From Boswellia sacra (lineage: Eukaryota; Streptophyta; Magnoliopsida; Sapindales; Burseraceae): 64,000 nt of DNA. Below the pieces are notes generated by a model. That model was not told the DNA's origin. It saw only the letters and a program-made list of their open reading frames with translations, and searched no databases. Shown here one piece after another: positions 13,501-24,498 of the stretch (position 1 is the first letter of the stretch; every line of letters begins with the position of its first letter). The stretch is taken from positions 124,001 through 188,000 of the forward strand of contig SNVD02009094.1 in the NCBI GenBank assembly GCA_013180625.2, given 5' to 3'. The position numbers and the translations under genes are program-made.

Positions 13501-16500
13501 TAATGAATGTGAGATATCTTTGTTTAACATTGAGGTCAAGAGCTACAAGTCAACTGACCCAACAACACTACCTTTGAGGCGTCTGATGCTCTTGATGCAT
13601 CGTAAGAAATATTCTCAAATGTACGTAGCAGCCGAACACCGTCTGTGTTTGCCAAAATCTTAATCCCATTATCACTGGTAGAAACAGCCAAGAGACTACC
13701 ATCCTTGTTAAAGCGGATACGAGGACTTGCCTAACAATTAAGGAAGGCAGAAATGAGCAACTGTTACCTTCATAAAGTTTTCAAACAATACACTTGGACA
13801 CAGTAGACTTACTGGAAGGCCTCCTTCAGCATCAATACTTGTCAAAAGTTGAACATTGTCCATATCCCAGAATTTAATGGAAAAATCATCGCCAGCAGCC
13901 AAAAACCGGTTTTTAGTCGTATCAAATTGCACAACACCCAAAGATCGTTTGCGGAATCCAAGATAGGTCCTTTTCAAAGCCCCTTCACTTTCATTCCATT
14001 CAACTATATGTGACTCCCCATCTTTACTTGTCCCACATGAGAAGAGCCTGCAGTATCCACCCAGCAAAAAAGAACAGGGAAGAGAAAACAGAAACCAAAA
14101 AGCATTTTAGCATCAACAATGCACCTGCAAACAACAGAGGACCACAAGGATAGACACTGAGTCTAGTGCATTAACCTTGTACCGTCAGCACTGTAAGCCA
14201 TTGTTGTGCACCAACGGCCAGGAGCATCATAATCAACTCGTGATCCCAAATTGTCGTACAACCAAGCTTTTATCTTTCCATCAACTGCTGTTGAAAAGAT
14301 GAACTGAAGCACAAAGCATGGAAAAAATATCAGCAAATACAAACAGACTGAAGTGATACGCGCAGAAGATTAAATACAAGCAAAAAAACTCTACAAGAGT
14401 AGCACCTGAATGTTTTCCTTATGATGAGGGCAGACAGAATAGACAGGAGCCTCATGACCTTCAAATATATACTGTTTTGCACCAGTAGCAGCATCCCATA
14501 CCTTTTTTACCAAATATATTAGCAAGAAATGGTAACTTTTGACTCCAAGAATAAAAATAAAAAGATAAATAAATAAATAATAAATAATGTTGATAAACGA
14601 ACCTTGATGGTCCTGTCATCACCACAAGTTATAACACAAAGTTGCTTATTTGGGTGGGAGAAAGCAAGATCATTTACACCACCAACATGAGCATCAATCT
14701 ACATCAGGAATTTCAATGTCACTCGCATATATTAACCTCAAATAGAGCAAAGTGAGAAAATTGGACATTCATTTAACTGGATGATATATTTACCTCCAAG
14801 TGCTGTCGAACTTCATCTCCCCCGTGATATTGATATATTTGTACAATGTGCCTTGAGTATGCAACTCCTGTCAATTGAATGGAACAGACATCAACATATG
14901 CTCCAGTTCACTCTCATAATTATTTTTTTATTTATTATGTTACTATAACCAGTAAAGAAGTCCAAAGTCTTACCAAATAAAGAACCATCAGGACACCATA
15001 TAACACGGTTGACAGATACACCAGGATCTTTTACTAGGGATGCCTGAATTCCATCAGAATAACTTCAATTTTAGCCACTCCAATATGACATGCATTAAGC
15101 ATACAGAACAAGCATAATGGATTCCGTAAATTGATAATGACAAGAAGGGGCATACCTGGAGAGGCATTGAACACGCACTAAGATCCCACACTTTAAAGTT
15201 TCTCAAAACCAGCCGTTCCCTAGATCCAACATCCCACAGTCCTATGTCCCCCACATTGGTTCCAACTGAAGCATCACAGAGAAAAAACTCAAAGTTCATT
15301 TGACAGATTAAACAATCAAAGTTTAAGAGGACAAACATGCCATAACCACATATACAAATAAAAGGTTAAAAAATTTAGACCTAAAAGAAGTGTCTGCTGA
15401 ATAGGATGGAAATCCATGCTCATGGGAGAAGATCCCTGATTCAAAGTCCTTGTGACAGTTTTTGGCAAGTCTTCAGTTGCATTAACAGCCTGATTATGAC
15501 TGTGACCCTGAAATGTTACTGGCAATACATTGACAGGCAGATTTACCTGCAGGAAAAAAATATATAAATATATATATTATTATATTATATTATAGAGACA
15601 ACTAAGAAAAGAATACACGTCTATGAAAACATGATACCAAAGATAAATGGTGAATTATATATTTCCATATATGAAGGGAAGAGAGCCAAATTAGACTACC
15701 TCATCAGTTATTCCCATGGGCCTTGTTCTTTTGGAAATATGATCAGCTTCCCCTGGTGGATAGTCCACAGAAGGGTTAGTTGGAGGAGTTCTAGGGTGCT
15801 TTAAAGCAGCTGTAGAAGGCAGTGCAACCCAACCATAGTTACGAATATTGAAAACTATTACACAGGATCTCAGCCCTATAACTGACAGACATAAAGCGCT
15901 ACATAAGACAGAACGATGTAGAACCTGGGATAGATGGAGCACCAAGACCAATAGCTCCTCCTCCAGAAACTGCTGGATGAGTTACAGTGGGAGTATTAGA
16001 CATCCAACCGGCAAGGGGTGTGGGTACTGGCGCTGGTGTAGGTTGAAATGGCTGAACACAAAAAATAAAAGCACATTAAGAAAGCATATATAAATAATAA
16101 TAACAAAAATAAAAATAAAAAGCAATGACTAAGCTTAATAACCCACCCCATGTGCACCTAGAGGAGGAAAACCCCCAGGTTTTGGTAAGGAACCAAGCAA
16201 TGGATTGTTTGCAGGTGATGGTGCCCGTGCACCATTTGGCTGTCCACATGAGTGATCCACAAAGAGAGTTTTTATATCTGGATTTGGCCTTGGGTTTTTA
16301 CAAAGTTGGTGCTGCCAATTCAGACTGTAATTACATCAGAAAAATCAGTTCTTTGTTCAGAACAAGCAAAGGTCCAGCGTCTGAAAACTATCAGCACCAT
16401 CAAAAGCTGCTGAAACTTAAAATAACAATGTCAGATGTCCTACACTGAAAAATTTACAGCCTACACCCATGCTAAGTATTATATACTCGACTAACCAAGA

Positions 16501-17722
16501 CTAAGAGACATACTTGTTGGCAATTGATCAAAATTAGATACTATCATTTTCTTTCCATGGCTGATGGAATAAACCCATCTTTAAATAAAAACAATCATTA
16601 CAGGAGGTTGTTAGAAATAATATAACCGCAAACATTAACTGACCTATTTTACATTCTAAAAGCATAGAAGACGTATGGACCTTTCCATAATATGCATAGA
16701 CATCCCACTAAAAACATCACCAAATGTAGAAACATTTCCAGAAGTCTCCCTAAGTTATTCCATGGTTAAATCTATTTGAATTGAAAAAATAGGAAAACTC
16801 AAGAAAAATTACCTTTGGTTGATCAGAGTGCGTAACCTCGAATTCTTAAGGTGAGGGAACTGCAATTTGTCGCGGAACAAAGGGTTGGCTTCAATAAGTT
16901 TCTTGAGCTCAACAAGCATGATTGCTCTTGCAGACTTGGTGTCTCCATACTTAGACAATTGCTCATTCTCCCTAAAATACAACAAAAGAAAACCCAATTT
17001 AACTTCCCATTACTAACATCACTCAGCATTCAAATGTTAAACCAATTTAACACAACCCTCATACCTAAAATTCTCCAACGTCAACAACTGAGTAATCTCC
17101 TTGAAAAGCTCCTCATTGAATGTAGCAAACACCTTTAAATCCTTCACAAGTATCTCCACAGCCTTCGACCGGTCATGCCTATCACGGTTTTAAACACACT
17201 CATTTTCGTCCAACTATAACAAAAACACTTCCAATGATCGTACATACAGAACCGAAAATACTTAAACTACAAACTTACTTATCCAATGCCTCAAGATACT
17301 TCTGCTTTCTTATCTCGAAAAATATTTTCATGGAGTAACGATTATCGTCGACTTTAGTGAAACCAGAAAGGTACTTCTCAACCTCATCCCAGTTCCCATT
17401 ATGCACCTCATCCTCAAAATATTTCATGTTAAAGAAAAACCCAGATTCCTGTTCAAGCCTATTTTCAATACAAACCCATTAATTAACCATTCCAAATAAT
17501 TCACGTAACAACAATGACAATTATACTAAGCCAAACATTATCTAACAAATTTTTTTAAAAAATAAATAATTAATTATTAAAAGCGAAATAAAATAATTTA
17601 TTTAAAAAATAATAAAAGTAGGACGTGGAAATAAATACTTACTTGTGAACAGTTTCTTTGAACTTTTCCTCATCGAGAAACTGTAAGATCAAGAACACCA
17701 GCTCTCTGCTGAGAGACGACAT
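10520..17722 (-). CDS. TPL: TOPLESS co-repressor (TPL/TPR1-type), complete, 25 coding exons
   Basis: Groucho/Tup1-type transcriptional co-repressor, recruited in the nucleus by EAR-motif proteins such as Aux/IAA and NINJA. Exons in transcript order: 17643-17722, 17279-17458, 17065-17178, 16813-16971, 16147-16324, 15925-16051, 15700-15809, 15381-15546, 15156-15265, 14974-15043, 14794-14867, 14603-14698, 14406-14501, 14176-14303, 13813-14047, 13572-13730, 13398-13490, 13073-13219, 12396-12506, 12107-12286, 11893-12021, 11704-11799, 11222-11410, 10935-11101, 10520-10730. They sum to 3405 nt, about 1134 residues, against about 1131 for Arabidopsis TPL. The start MSSLSRELVFLILQFLDEEK opens the LisH (about 4-36), followed by CTLH (about 34-92), a proline-rich linker (about 200-330) and two WD40 propellers. 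The end PSVGASASEQAQR fits the TPL/TPR1 clade rather than TPR4. All junctions are GT/AG except the exon 22 acceptor, which reads AA at 11801-11800. Usable in-frame AGs lie 36 and 39 nt upstream. Confidence 0.95.
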
Positions 17723-18305
17723 CGTTTAATCACACCGCTAATTATTCCGAGTTTCAAGTTTTCCAACTTTCTCTAGATCTGCCAAAATGAATTAAAACAA
17801 ACAAAAAATATATATATATATATTTATTTAAAAAAAAAGTCAGCTAAAAAATCCATAATAATAAGAAAAAATTAATTAAAAATACAGCAAAGATTCAGAG
17901 TCTGTCCAGAACTAGATCATCAGACTTCCTTAAACAATACGCCAAAAAAAATATTGTTTGAAAAAAATTATCAAAAATTAACCGCAGAAATTAAGTTAAA
18001 TCAGCTCAAAAAAGGAAACTCGTGAAAAAAAAAAATCAGGTTATTTTTGAGATCAAAGTCAAGCAAAAAAAAAAACTATTTTTTTCAAAAAAATTTAATA
18101 AATCCACAAAATAAACAAAAATAAAAAAAGCTCACCTTGTGAATCGGTTCCAGAAAAAGAGATAAACACCACCGCGAGAGAGAGAGCTAGAACGAGCTTT
18201 CTCTCTCTAAAAAAATGAAGCTTTCTCTCTCCAAAATTGCAGATTTCTCCCTGCCTTTATTATGCATGAGAGCTCACAAGCTCCTCCTTCTCCTTCTTCT
18301 CTCTC
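17723..18305 (-). other. TPL: TPL 5'UTR with a 5'UTR intron
   Basis: Reading the minus strand, a donor ACAAG|GTGAG lies at 18136/18135 and an acceptor GGCAG|ATCT at 17779/17778, defining a 357-nt AT-rich intron. The upstream non-coding exon would be about 18136-18305 and is rich in GA repeats on the transcript strand. The second untranslated segment, 17723-17778, joins directly to the start codon. The exon borders are inferred from splice consensus only. Confidence 0.7.
18187..18267 (-). CDS. Candidate upstream ORF in the TPL leader (26 codons)
   Basis: In the inferred first 5'UTR exon, the minus strand has an ATG at 18267-18265 followed by 25 further sense codons and a TAG at 18189-18187. 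The peptide starts MHNKGREK and is rich in glutamate and serine. It lies entirely upstream of the 5'UTR intron and could reduce translation of TPL if the transcript begins upstream of 18267. Peptide conservation is unknown, and the uORF could be a chance feature of the GA-rich leader. Confidence 0.35.
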   Translation of the reverse strand: MHNKGREKSAILERESFIFLERESSF

Positions 18306-18330
18306 TTCTCTTCTACCCTGAAAGTTTATG

Positions 18331-18338
18331 TTTATATA
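18331..18338 (-). promoter_or_regulatory. TPL: TATA box of the TPL promoter
   Basis: The minus strand reads GGTATATAAACAT here, a good plant TATA element. It would place the transcription start near 18300-18310, just upstream of a GA/CT-rich leader, consistent with the inferred 5'UTR exon. Confidence 0.6.
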
Positions 18339-18896
18339 CCGACATTGAGACTCGCAGAAATTGCGATTTTTATAGGGAGAGGGGACAGATCGGTGTGATA
18401 AGTAGTTCTACTTATCACTCGATGGGCTATCATCGAAAGTGATAGGTTATGGTGATCTGCTCGCAAGCTTATTAATAAGTTCAGAATTAGATGGGCCCCA
18501 CTAAGCCGGCTACATTTTGTCGAGTTTATCGGCGCGGAATCTCTAGTTAACAGCTGTATGACTCGGAGAAGCAATTCCCTGCTGACCAGAACATGGTTCC
18601 ACACACCGCGTGCCTGCTTTGTTTAGCAGCCTTCTATAATGTAGAAATCCTCTAATTTTTCATTTCATCAAATTTTGTCTAATCAATACTCTTTTATAAA
18701 GGCTTAAAACATAATATTAAATCCACGTTTTTAAGCTTAAATATAAAAAATTATTATTTGATTTTTAAGATTCGTCGAAACATGAGGTTCAATATAGTAT
18801 ACATGAGTGAATATATTAAAATTTAAAGTAAATATTAAAATATACATGTATAAATATATATATATATATATATCTGTAGAACACACGTTAAATATT

Positions 18897-19110
18897 AGAG
18901 TAATAATACTCTTATAAACTACTTATATAAGCTTATTTGTATAAAAAGATGTGACATGATGTGATTTGATAAATTAATGAATTAATTAAATAAATATATG
19001 CTAATAATAAATGATATTAATTAAGATTGATGGCGTGTCATTATATAAGAATATCACATCAATTTGTATAGTTGAATTTATATATATAATTTATAAGATT
19101 AGTATTACTC
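18897..19110. mobile_element. MITE with TA target-site duplication
   Basis: The left end GAGTAATAATACTCTTATAA and the right end TTATAAGATTAGTATTACTC are imperfect inverted repeats of about 20 bp. Both are bordered by TA, as expected for Tc1/mariner-derived MITEs. The interior is about 170 bp of AT-rich DNA without coding capacity. Confidence 0.6.
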
Positions 19111-19189
19111 TACATATTAATATTTTACTCGCTAAGTATTAACGATATAAATTATTTTTAATATAATTCAAACATATTTTTTTAGTGAT

Positions 19190-19480
19190 TTAATGCGGTG
19201 GATGATGTTGCAAGCGGAAAGTCAGATTAATCTGACGGTTTGCAGGAGAGGCACAGGTGGAGCCTCCGAATAGATAAAGAAACTTAGTAAAGCGATTTTC
19301 ACTCGTCTCAGACCCCCCAGGAAACGACAAGCTTTTTATGGGATGGGACCCAAGAACTTTGACCCCAGATTTAGAAGAATATTACGGTATTTGCCATCGT
19401 GGGTGGGGGTCAGTTCTGGTCTGGAGATGTGGTACTTATTGTATCACGTGATACAGTGATTCCCCAGTTCATGATTTCGA
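19190..19480. promoter_or_regulatory. GC-richer island upstream of TPL with a palindromic G-box
   Basis: This stretch stands out from its AT-rich surroundings. At 19440-19455 it carries a perfect 16-bp palindrome, TGTATCACGTGATACA, centred on the G-box CACGTG. It lies about 1.1 kb upstream of the TPL TATA box. No reading frame looks coding. A distal TPL control element or conserved non-coding sequence is plausible but inferred. Confidence 0.35.
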
Positions 19481-19499
19481 TGTGAGAAGAACGAGATCA

Positions 19500-19545
19500 A
19501 ACTATATACATATATACATATATATACATATATATACATATATAC

Positions 19546-19577
<32 letters not shown>
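19500..19577. repeat. (TATACA)n/(TA)n microsatellite
   Basis: An array of TATACATA units grades into pure TA repeats. It is simple-sequence DNA likely to be length-polymorphic. Confidence 0.9.
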
Positions 19578-20724
19578 GATTGTTCGAGTTTCAAGAAAAG
19601 AAAAGCAAAAAAAAAAAAAGGAACCCTCAATTTCTCCTTCGCGATAAATTGATTTTTATCGCCGCATGTGAGATATTGAGTTTTGGATTAATTAATTAAT
19701 GGTAGATTATTGTTCGTTTTCAAGTTGGAAGTTCAAGTCAAGGTTGGTATCTTTCACGGTCCATTAAAACAGGTCGAATTTGGTTAAAGTTGATAAAGTA
19801 TTAAATCCTAAACTTGTGATTAGGTTTTAAGTTATATTCTTAGAAGAAAAATTTTAATCAATTTTATAAGGATTTAAGTTAAATTAATTTTTTTTTCTAT
19901 TAGTACTCACCTGGAACATCAAATATGTCGAACTGTCACGTAATGTTAAATGTCTATCAACATATTGATTAAAAGTTTTGACTACAAGTTTCGAGCATAA
20001 GAGTCTTGTACACGAGGTTGGAAAAATGAAGACGTGTACATTAACTTTACATGTGCAATCAAATTTTTAAATGTTGAACTGTCCATATGCATTTGTTACT
20101 TAATGTTGAACTTCGCTAGATAATACATAAATAAATAAAGTTTGACTATAACGCAAAACAACCAACTAAATCTATTTTTTATATTTCCCGCTACAATACT
20201 GCAACTCTGCGAATGAAAACATATTGTATTAAAATTTTATGTTAAAAAATCTCGACATCGTATATACGAATTCGTTTTATTTAACTCTGTACTTAGTATT
20301 ATTAAAAATATTATATAAGGTGTACATTAAACGATTCTTTGTCTCTTATATCTCATTTATAGTCCATAAAATTTAAAGTAGAAAGTTGTAAATTAGATAT
20401 TTTTATATTGTTGGTCATGTGATTTTCATTTTAATATTGAGAGGAGTATGTTACAAATGGTGATTAAAGTCGTTTTCAAAATATGTTTAGGATGATATAT
20501 AAGCTTTTGGATGTCGTGCGAGACACAATCTCTTCGTGATGCAACATTTATAGATAAGCAAATAGTTATTTTCTTCATAACATTATAGATAAACAACTTA
20601 ATTGTGCCTTTTTGATAGTATCAAAAGTGTTTTTTTGATAATATTCTTTAGAAGTGCTTTTGGGTTATTATAGGTTAGGAATATATCTCGTTTATGTAAA
20701 CTTTTAAAACAAATATCATATATA

Positions 20725-21349
20725 CAGTAAAACCTCGATAAAAATAATAATGTTAAAACTATGAAAAAAAATATTATTTAATATAAATTATTTATTTATC
20801 AATATATGAATAATTTATTAATTTTATAAGATTTTTATTTGTACTTATTGTAAATGTGTATATATATACATATATATTTTACCTAGATTCATGCATGTGT
20901 TATAAATAATAATGTTTTAACAAATGTGTCATTTGAAGAGACCATCCAAGCAATAGTATATTTAAATAACTTCTCACTACAACATGAAAAAATATACCGA
21001 ATATGGGGCATGCTTTACAAAAGATTAAGGATGATGTTGAGTTTAGTTTAGATAAGAAGAAAAAACAAAAATTTAGATGCATATTTTTAAAAATAACATA
21101 ATTAAGAAATTAGAAGTTGTAAAAAAAATCATCTTAATATTATAAATTTTCTATGTTATTATTTTCTATTTTTAATCAATTATTAATTTAAATTTTCGTT
21201 GGGCTCTCAAGGATTTGGAAAAAAATATTATTATATGCATTTAACGAATTTAATAATTTAGTACATTGGTTCAAGTTGGGATCAAGAAGATTTAGGTCTT
21301 TAACTGATATTATTATTTTATTGAACATTCATTTATCAAGATTTTACTG
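20725..21349. mobile_element. pogo/Lemi1-like (Emigrant-type) deletion derivative, copy 1
   Basis: The left end CAGTAAAACCTCGATAAA, preceded by TA at 20723-20724, matches from memory the terminal repeat of Arabidopsis Emigrant/Lemi1 pogo-like elements. The right end TTTATCAAGATTTTACTG is its inverted partner. The interior (about 20925-21060, plus strand) decodes to a broken remnant resembling a pogo-type transposase C-terminus, with a near-end LDAYF motif and an in-frame stop. The copy is non-autonomous. The right-hand TA duplication is mutated. Confidence 0.65.
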
Positions 21350-21477
21350 TTCGTATGTATTATGTAATATGAAAAATAGGAAATGAAGATTATAAATAAG
21401 CAATACGTTGATTTAACTATTATTAAATAATAAAATATGAAAGTTAAACCTCGATCTAAAGCTTAAGATTTTACAAA

Positions 21478-21560
21478 AGTGACAACTCAACATAATATCA
21501 AAGTTATATTGACCAACCGTCACGGATTCAAATTCCCTTCATTTAATTAATCATGTGAGA
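21478..21560 (+). mobile_element. Possible SINE-like fragment with a B-box-like motif
   Basis: GTCACGGATTCAAATTCCC at about 21518-21537 resembles a pol III B box (GGTTCRANNCC), and AT-rich sequence follows. Only this box and a weak upstream A-box region are visible, so the call is tentative. Confidence 0.2.
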
Positions 21561-22299
21561 GGATGTATTAAAAAATAAAATACTAAAGTTAAATCTACCT
21601 TTACAAGATTAAACATAATAAAAGAAACAACTTAATAGTAACCTCTCTTTCTTAAAATATAAAAATAAGTGAAATTAGTTATCATTTTTAAACCAAGTTT
21701 TATAAACCTTTCAAATTCAGTGATGTTTAGTAAAATCTTATCGTCAAATGGGTGTATATAATTTTGATAAAGGTAATTTTAACTTATATCTTAAAGATAA
21801 ATATTAAATCTATAATGATTACGTAAATTTTCTTGAAATTTATGTATTTAATGATTTCATATTGTTTAAAAAAATTTATATTTTTTTAAATTTATATAAA
21901 TCTTTAAAATTTAACATATATCGTTAAAACACACGTTACACGTACGTTAAGGTTACCTTTTCGCAATTTTATAAGCCTTCGTATCATCAATTGATATTGA
22001 CTCGAAGTAAAATGATAGCAAAAAAATATAAAATTAATATAATATACTAAAAACTTATTTAATCCGTAATTTGATTATTTCCATATATTCTGTGAAGAAA
22101 TCAGACAAATAATTAAAGGGATTGGTGTGTGGTGTTTCACAGTGTAAAGGTGTAAAATTAAATGAAATGGAGATGGATCCAACTGCAACTCGCATCCCAA
22201 GAAACATAGAAAAAAAAACATTGGCCACACAAAAAAAAAGAAAATAAATAAGAAAAAAAGGAAATAATAAGTGTACGTTCGAAGTTGAAATCTCGAGAA

Positions 22300-22690
22300 A
22301 TAACTAAAAAAAAGGACACATGTCAGAGAGGTGGTGAAATTTACTCGGGACAACACACAAAACAACACAACACGAAAACGAAAACGGAAGGAAGAAGATT
22401 CTAGCTCGAGTGGATGGGAGGGAGGGGGAAATGCAATCCACGCGCTGGTTGTGTACGTGGAGAACAGACGCTGACGCCACTGCAGTGTCTGTCTGAGTCT
22501 GACACAAGAACTAAGTGGTCGTGTGACTTGTGTCAGGACGGGTCCCACCTATACTGTTTCGGACTGAATACCAGATCTGATTTGATGCGTACTGTGCAAC
22601 TCTCTCTTTCCACCTGCCACCACCGCGCGTGCCTGTACTCCTTTCTTTTATTGGTTCGTACAATTATAAGGTTTGAACGGTAGTAGTAGT
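22300..22690. other. GC-richer intergenic island, function unknown
   Basis: Base composition rises sharply here compared with both flanks. The stretch includes CACTGCAGTG, a 10-bp palindrome near 22479, and several TGTCTGTC/GTCTGAG motifs. Reading frames in it overlap on both strands and match no family I recognise. It could be a regulatory island, a transcript start region or an old gene fragment. Confidence 0.3.
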
Positions 22691-23311
22691 GCATGTGTTT
22701 TTGTGGGTCCGTCCATTTTCCTAGCCATACCCCTGTTCATTCTTCAAAAAAAAAAATAAATAATAAAATTTAACACATTTCTCCAAAATAAAATATATAA
22801 TAATAAATAATTCTATATATACAATTAACAATATATACCTTCATTTATTTATTATTATTTTTATTACTGTAATGATATTTTATATGTATAATATTTCTCA
22901 ACTAAAAATAATAACGTCGTTTTTAATTGAAATTATTTACGTATGGATTAAGGTACGAGTGGTTAAAATAAAATAAAAATGGTCAACAAGAGAATACTAC
23001 TTTCGAGTTTCAAGTCAAACTCAAAACAAATATTAGCACAGAAGAAACCATGCATGAAGTTTCTCATAAAGTGAAAGTACCTACCGTGTTTCCATGTAAT
23101 CTTCTCTTTTTTAAGACTTGGTTTTCACAAGCTTGGATATATTGAAACTTAGGAGGGTAAGAGTGGGAATGAGGATGAAAGTCAACTGTGTGAAAAAATG
23201 TCAATGCATGACCAATCAAGAATAGTGAAAATAACATGACCTTATTGCCCTGGTTTGATTGTATTTTTTTTCCCATAAATTCAATTCAACTAACACTTTT
23301 GGCTTTAGTTA

Positions 23312-23427
23312 CGATGCATCGGTTGTATCAGTACCTTACTTTTCAATTTTTTATACAAAGATTTATAACTTTTACACTAAATTTACAAAAATTTTGAAAG
23401 TAGAGCATCGGTACAACCAGTGCACCG
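23312..23427. mobile_element. MITE (about 116 bp) with TA target-site duplication
   Basis: The left end CGATGCATCGGTTGTATC and the right end GGTACAACCAGTGCACCG are imperfect inverted repeats, each bordered by TA. The AT-rich interior has no coding capacity. Confidence 0.55.
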
Positions 23428-23563
23428 TAGTATATATGACCCCTAACACTTTTACATAATTAAAAAAACATAAAGAAAACTCAAGTTTTTTAATAATGAG
23501 ATAAATGAACCAAAACACATCAGAGTGTGTGGGTGTCTATATATATATATGAATTTTTAATTA

Positions 23564-23740
23564 CAATAAAAGCTTGGATAAATTAATATTTGAGACTACC
23601 AAAAATTATTATTTACCAAGATTATTTATTAATTGATAAACGCATTACTGTTAATTTAAGAAGATTTTTGTATTTTAAATATATTTTTTATCAAAATTAA
23701 TATTTACATTATAAATAAAAAAACAATGGGTCAATATATA

Positions 23741-23784
<44 letters not shown>

Positions 23785-24498
23785 ATGAAGTAATTTAATT
23801 CATTGTCATAGTCTCCCACTTAAATTAGGGATATATATGTTGTAATGATCCAATCATGAAATAGACCTTTGTGAGGAATCGAACCCATGACCTTATAGTG
23901 CCACTTAATACTTGGTGCACCATTACTGTTGCATTAACACATACCCTTTGATTTATCCCAGTAAAAGTGATTAGTGATGGAATCACTTACTAGTGAAGAT
24001 ATTATTAAAGAACTAATTGATATGTTGGCTAATGAGGATCATGATCCATATAATAGTTACATTTAAACAAATCTTTTTCGAAAGAGGTCATTCAGATAAT
24101 AGTAACCTTAAAATGATTACTTACTAGGACACAAAAAAATACAATAAATATGGTGAATGCTTTACCCAAAAAAAAAAATTAAGAATGAGATTGAGTTTAG
24201 TTTAGACAGAGAGGAAAAAAAAACTTTAGATGCATACTTTGAAAAAGAGTATAATTGATAAACAAGAAGTTGTTAAGAAAAAAATTACATCAATATTATG
24301 AATTTATATATTATTTATGCTAGATATTTGATCAATTATTAATTTATATTTTTGTTGAGTCTTGAAAGATTTAAAATAAAATTATTATCTTATGCATTTA
24401 TCAAATTTATTAATTTAATTCATAAGTCGGGACCAGAAAATTTATTATTTAATTGAGATTATTAATTTTTCAAATATTCATTTATTGAAGTTATATTG
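23564..24498. mobile_element. pogo/Lemi1-like deletion derivative, copy 2, with nested insertions
   Basis: The left end CAATAAAAGCTTGGATAAAT and the right end ATTTATTGAAGTTATATTG are inverted partners bordered by TA on both sides. The right half (about 24020-24480) aligns by eye with copy 1 (about 20920-21345), including AGATTGAGTTTAGTTTAGA and the remnant encoding LDAYF. The left-central part is interrupted by an (AT)n tract (about 23745-23780) and a SINE-like segment. Confidence 0.6.
23815..23945 (-). mobile_element. SINE-like (tRNA-related) insertion inside pogo copy 2
   Basis: The minus strand reads GGTCATGGGTTCGATTCCTC at about 23892-23873, a good match to a pol III B box, with a weak A-box-like region upstream. 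No complete tRNA cloverleaf can be drawn, so a SINE or other tRNA-derived repeat is more likely than a tRNA gene. Confidence 0.35.

Noticed and set aside
22075..22683. Overlapping ORFs of 157 and 89 codons on opposite strands
   Set aside because: The longer one is low-complexity phenylalanine/serine-rich sequence from a pyrimidine-rich strand. Neither has recognisable domains or plausible splice context.
23873..23892. tRNA gene suggested by a good B box on the minus strand
   Set aside because: No complete cloverleaf, acceptor stem or clear A box at the right spacing, so a SINE-like repeat fits better.
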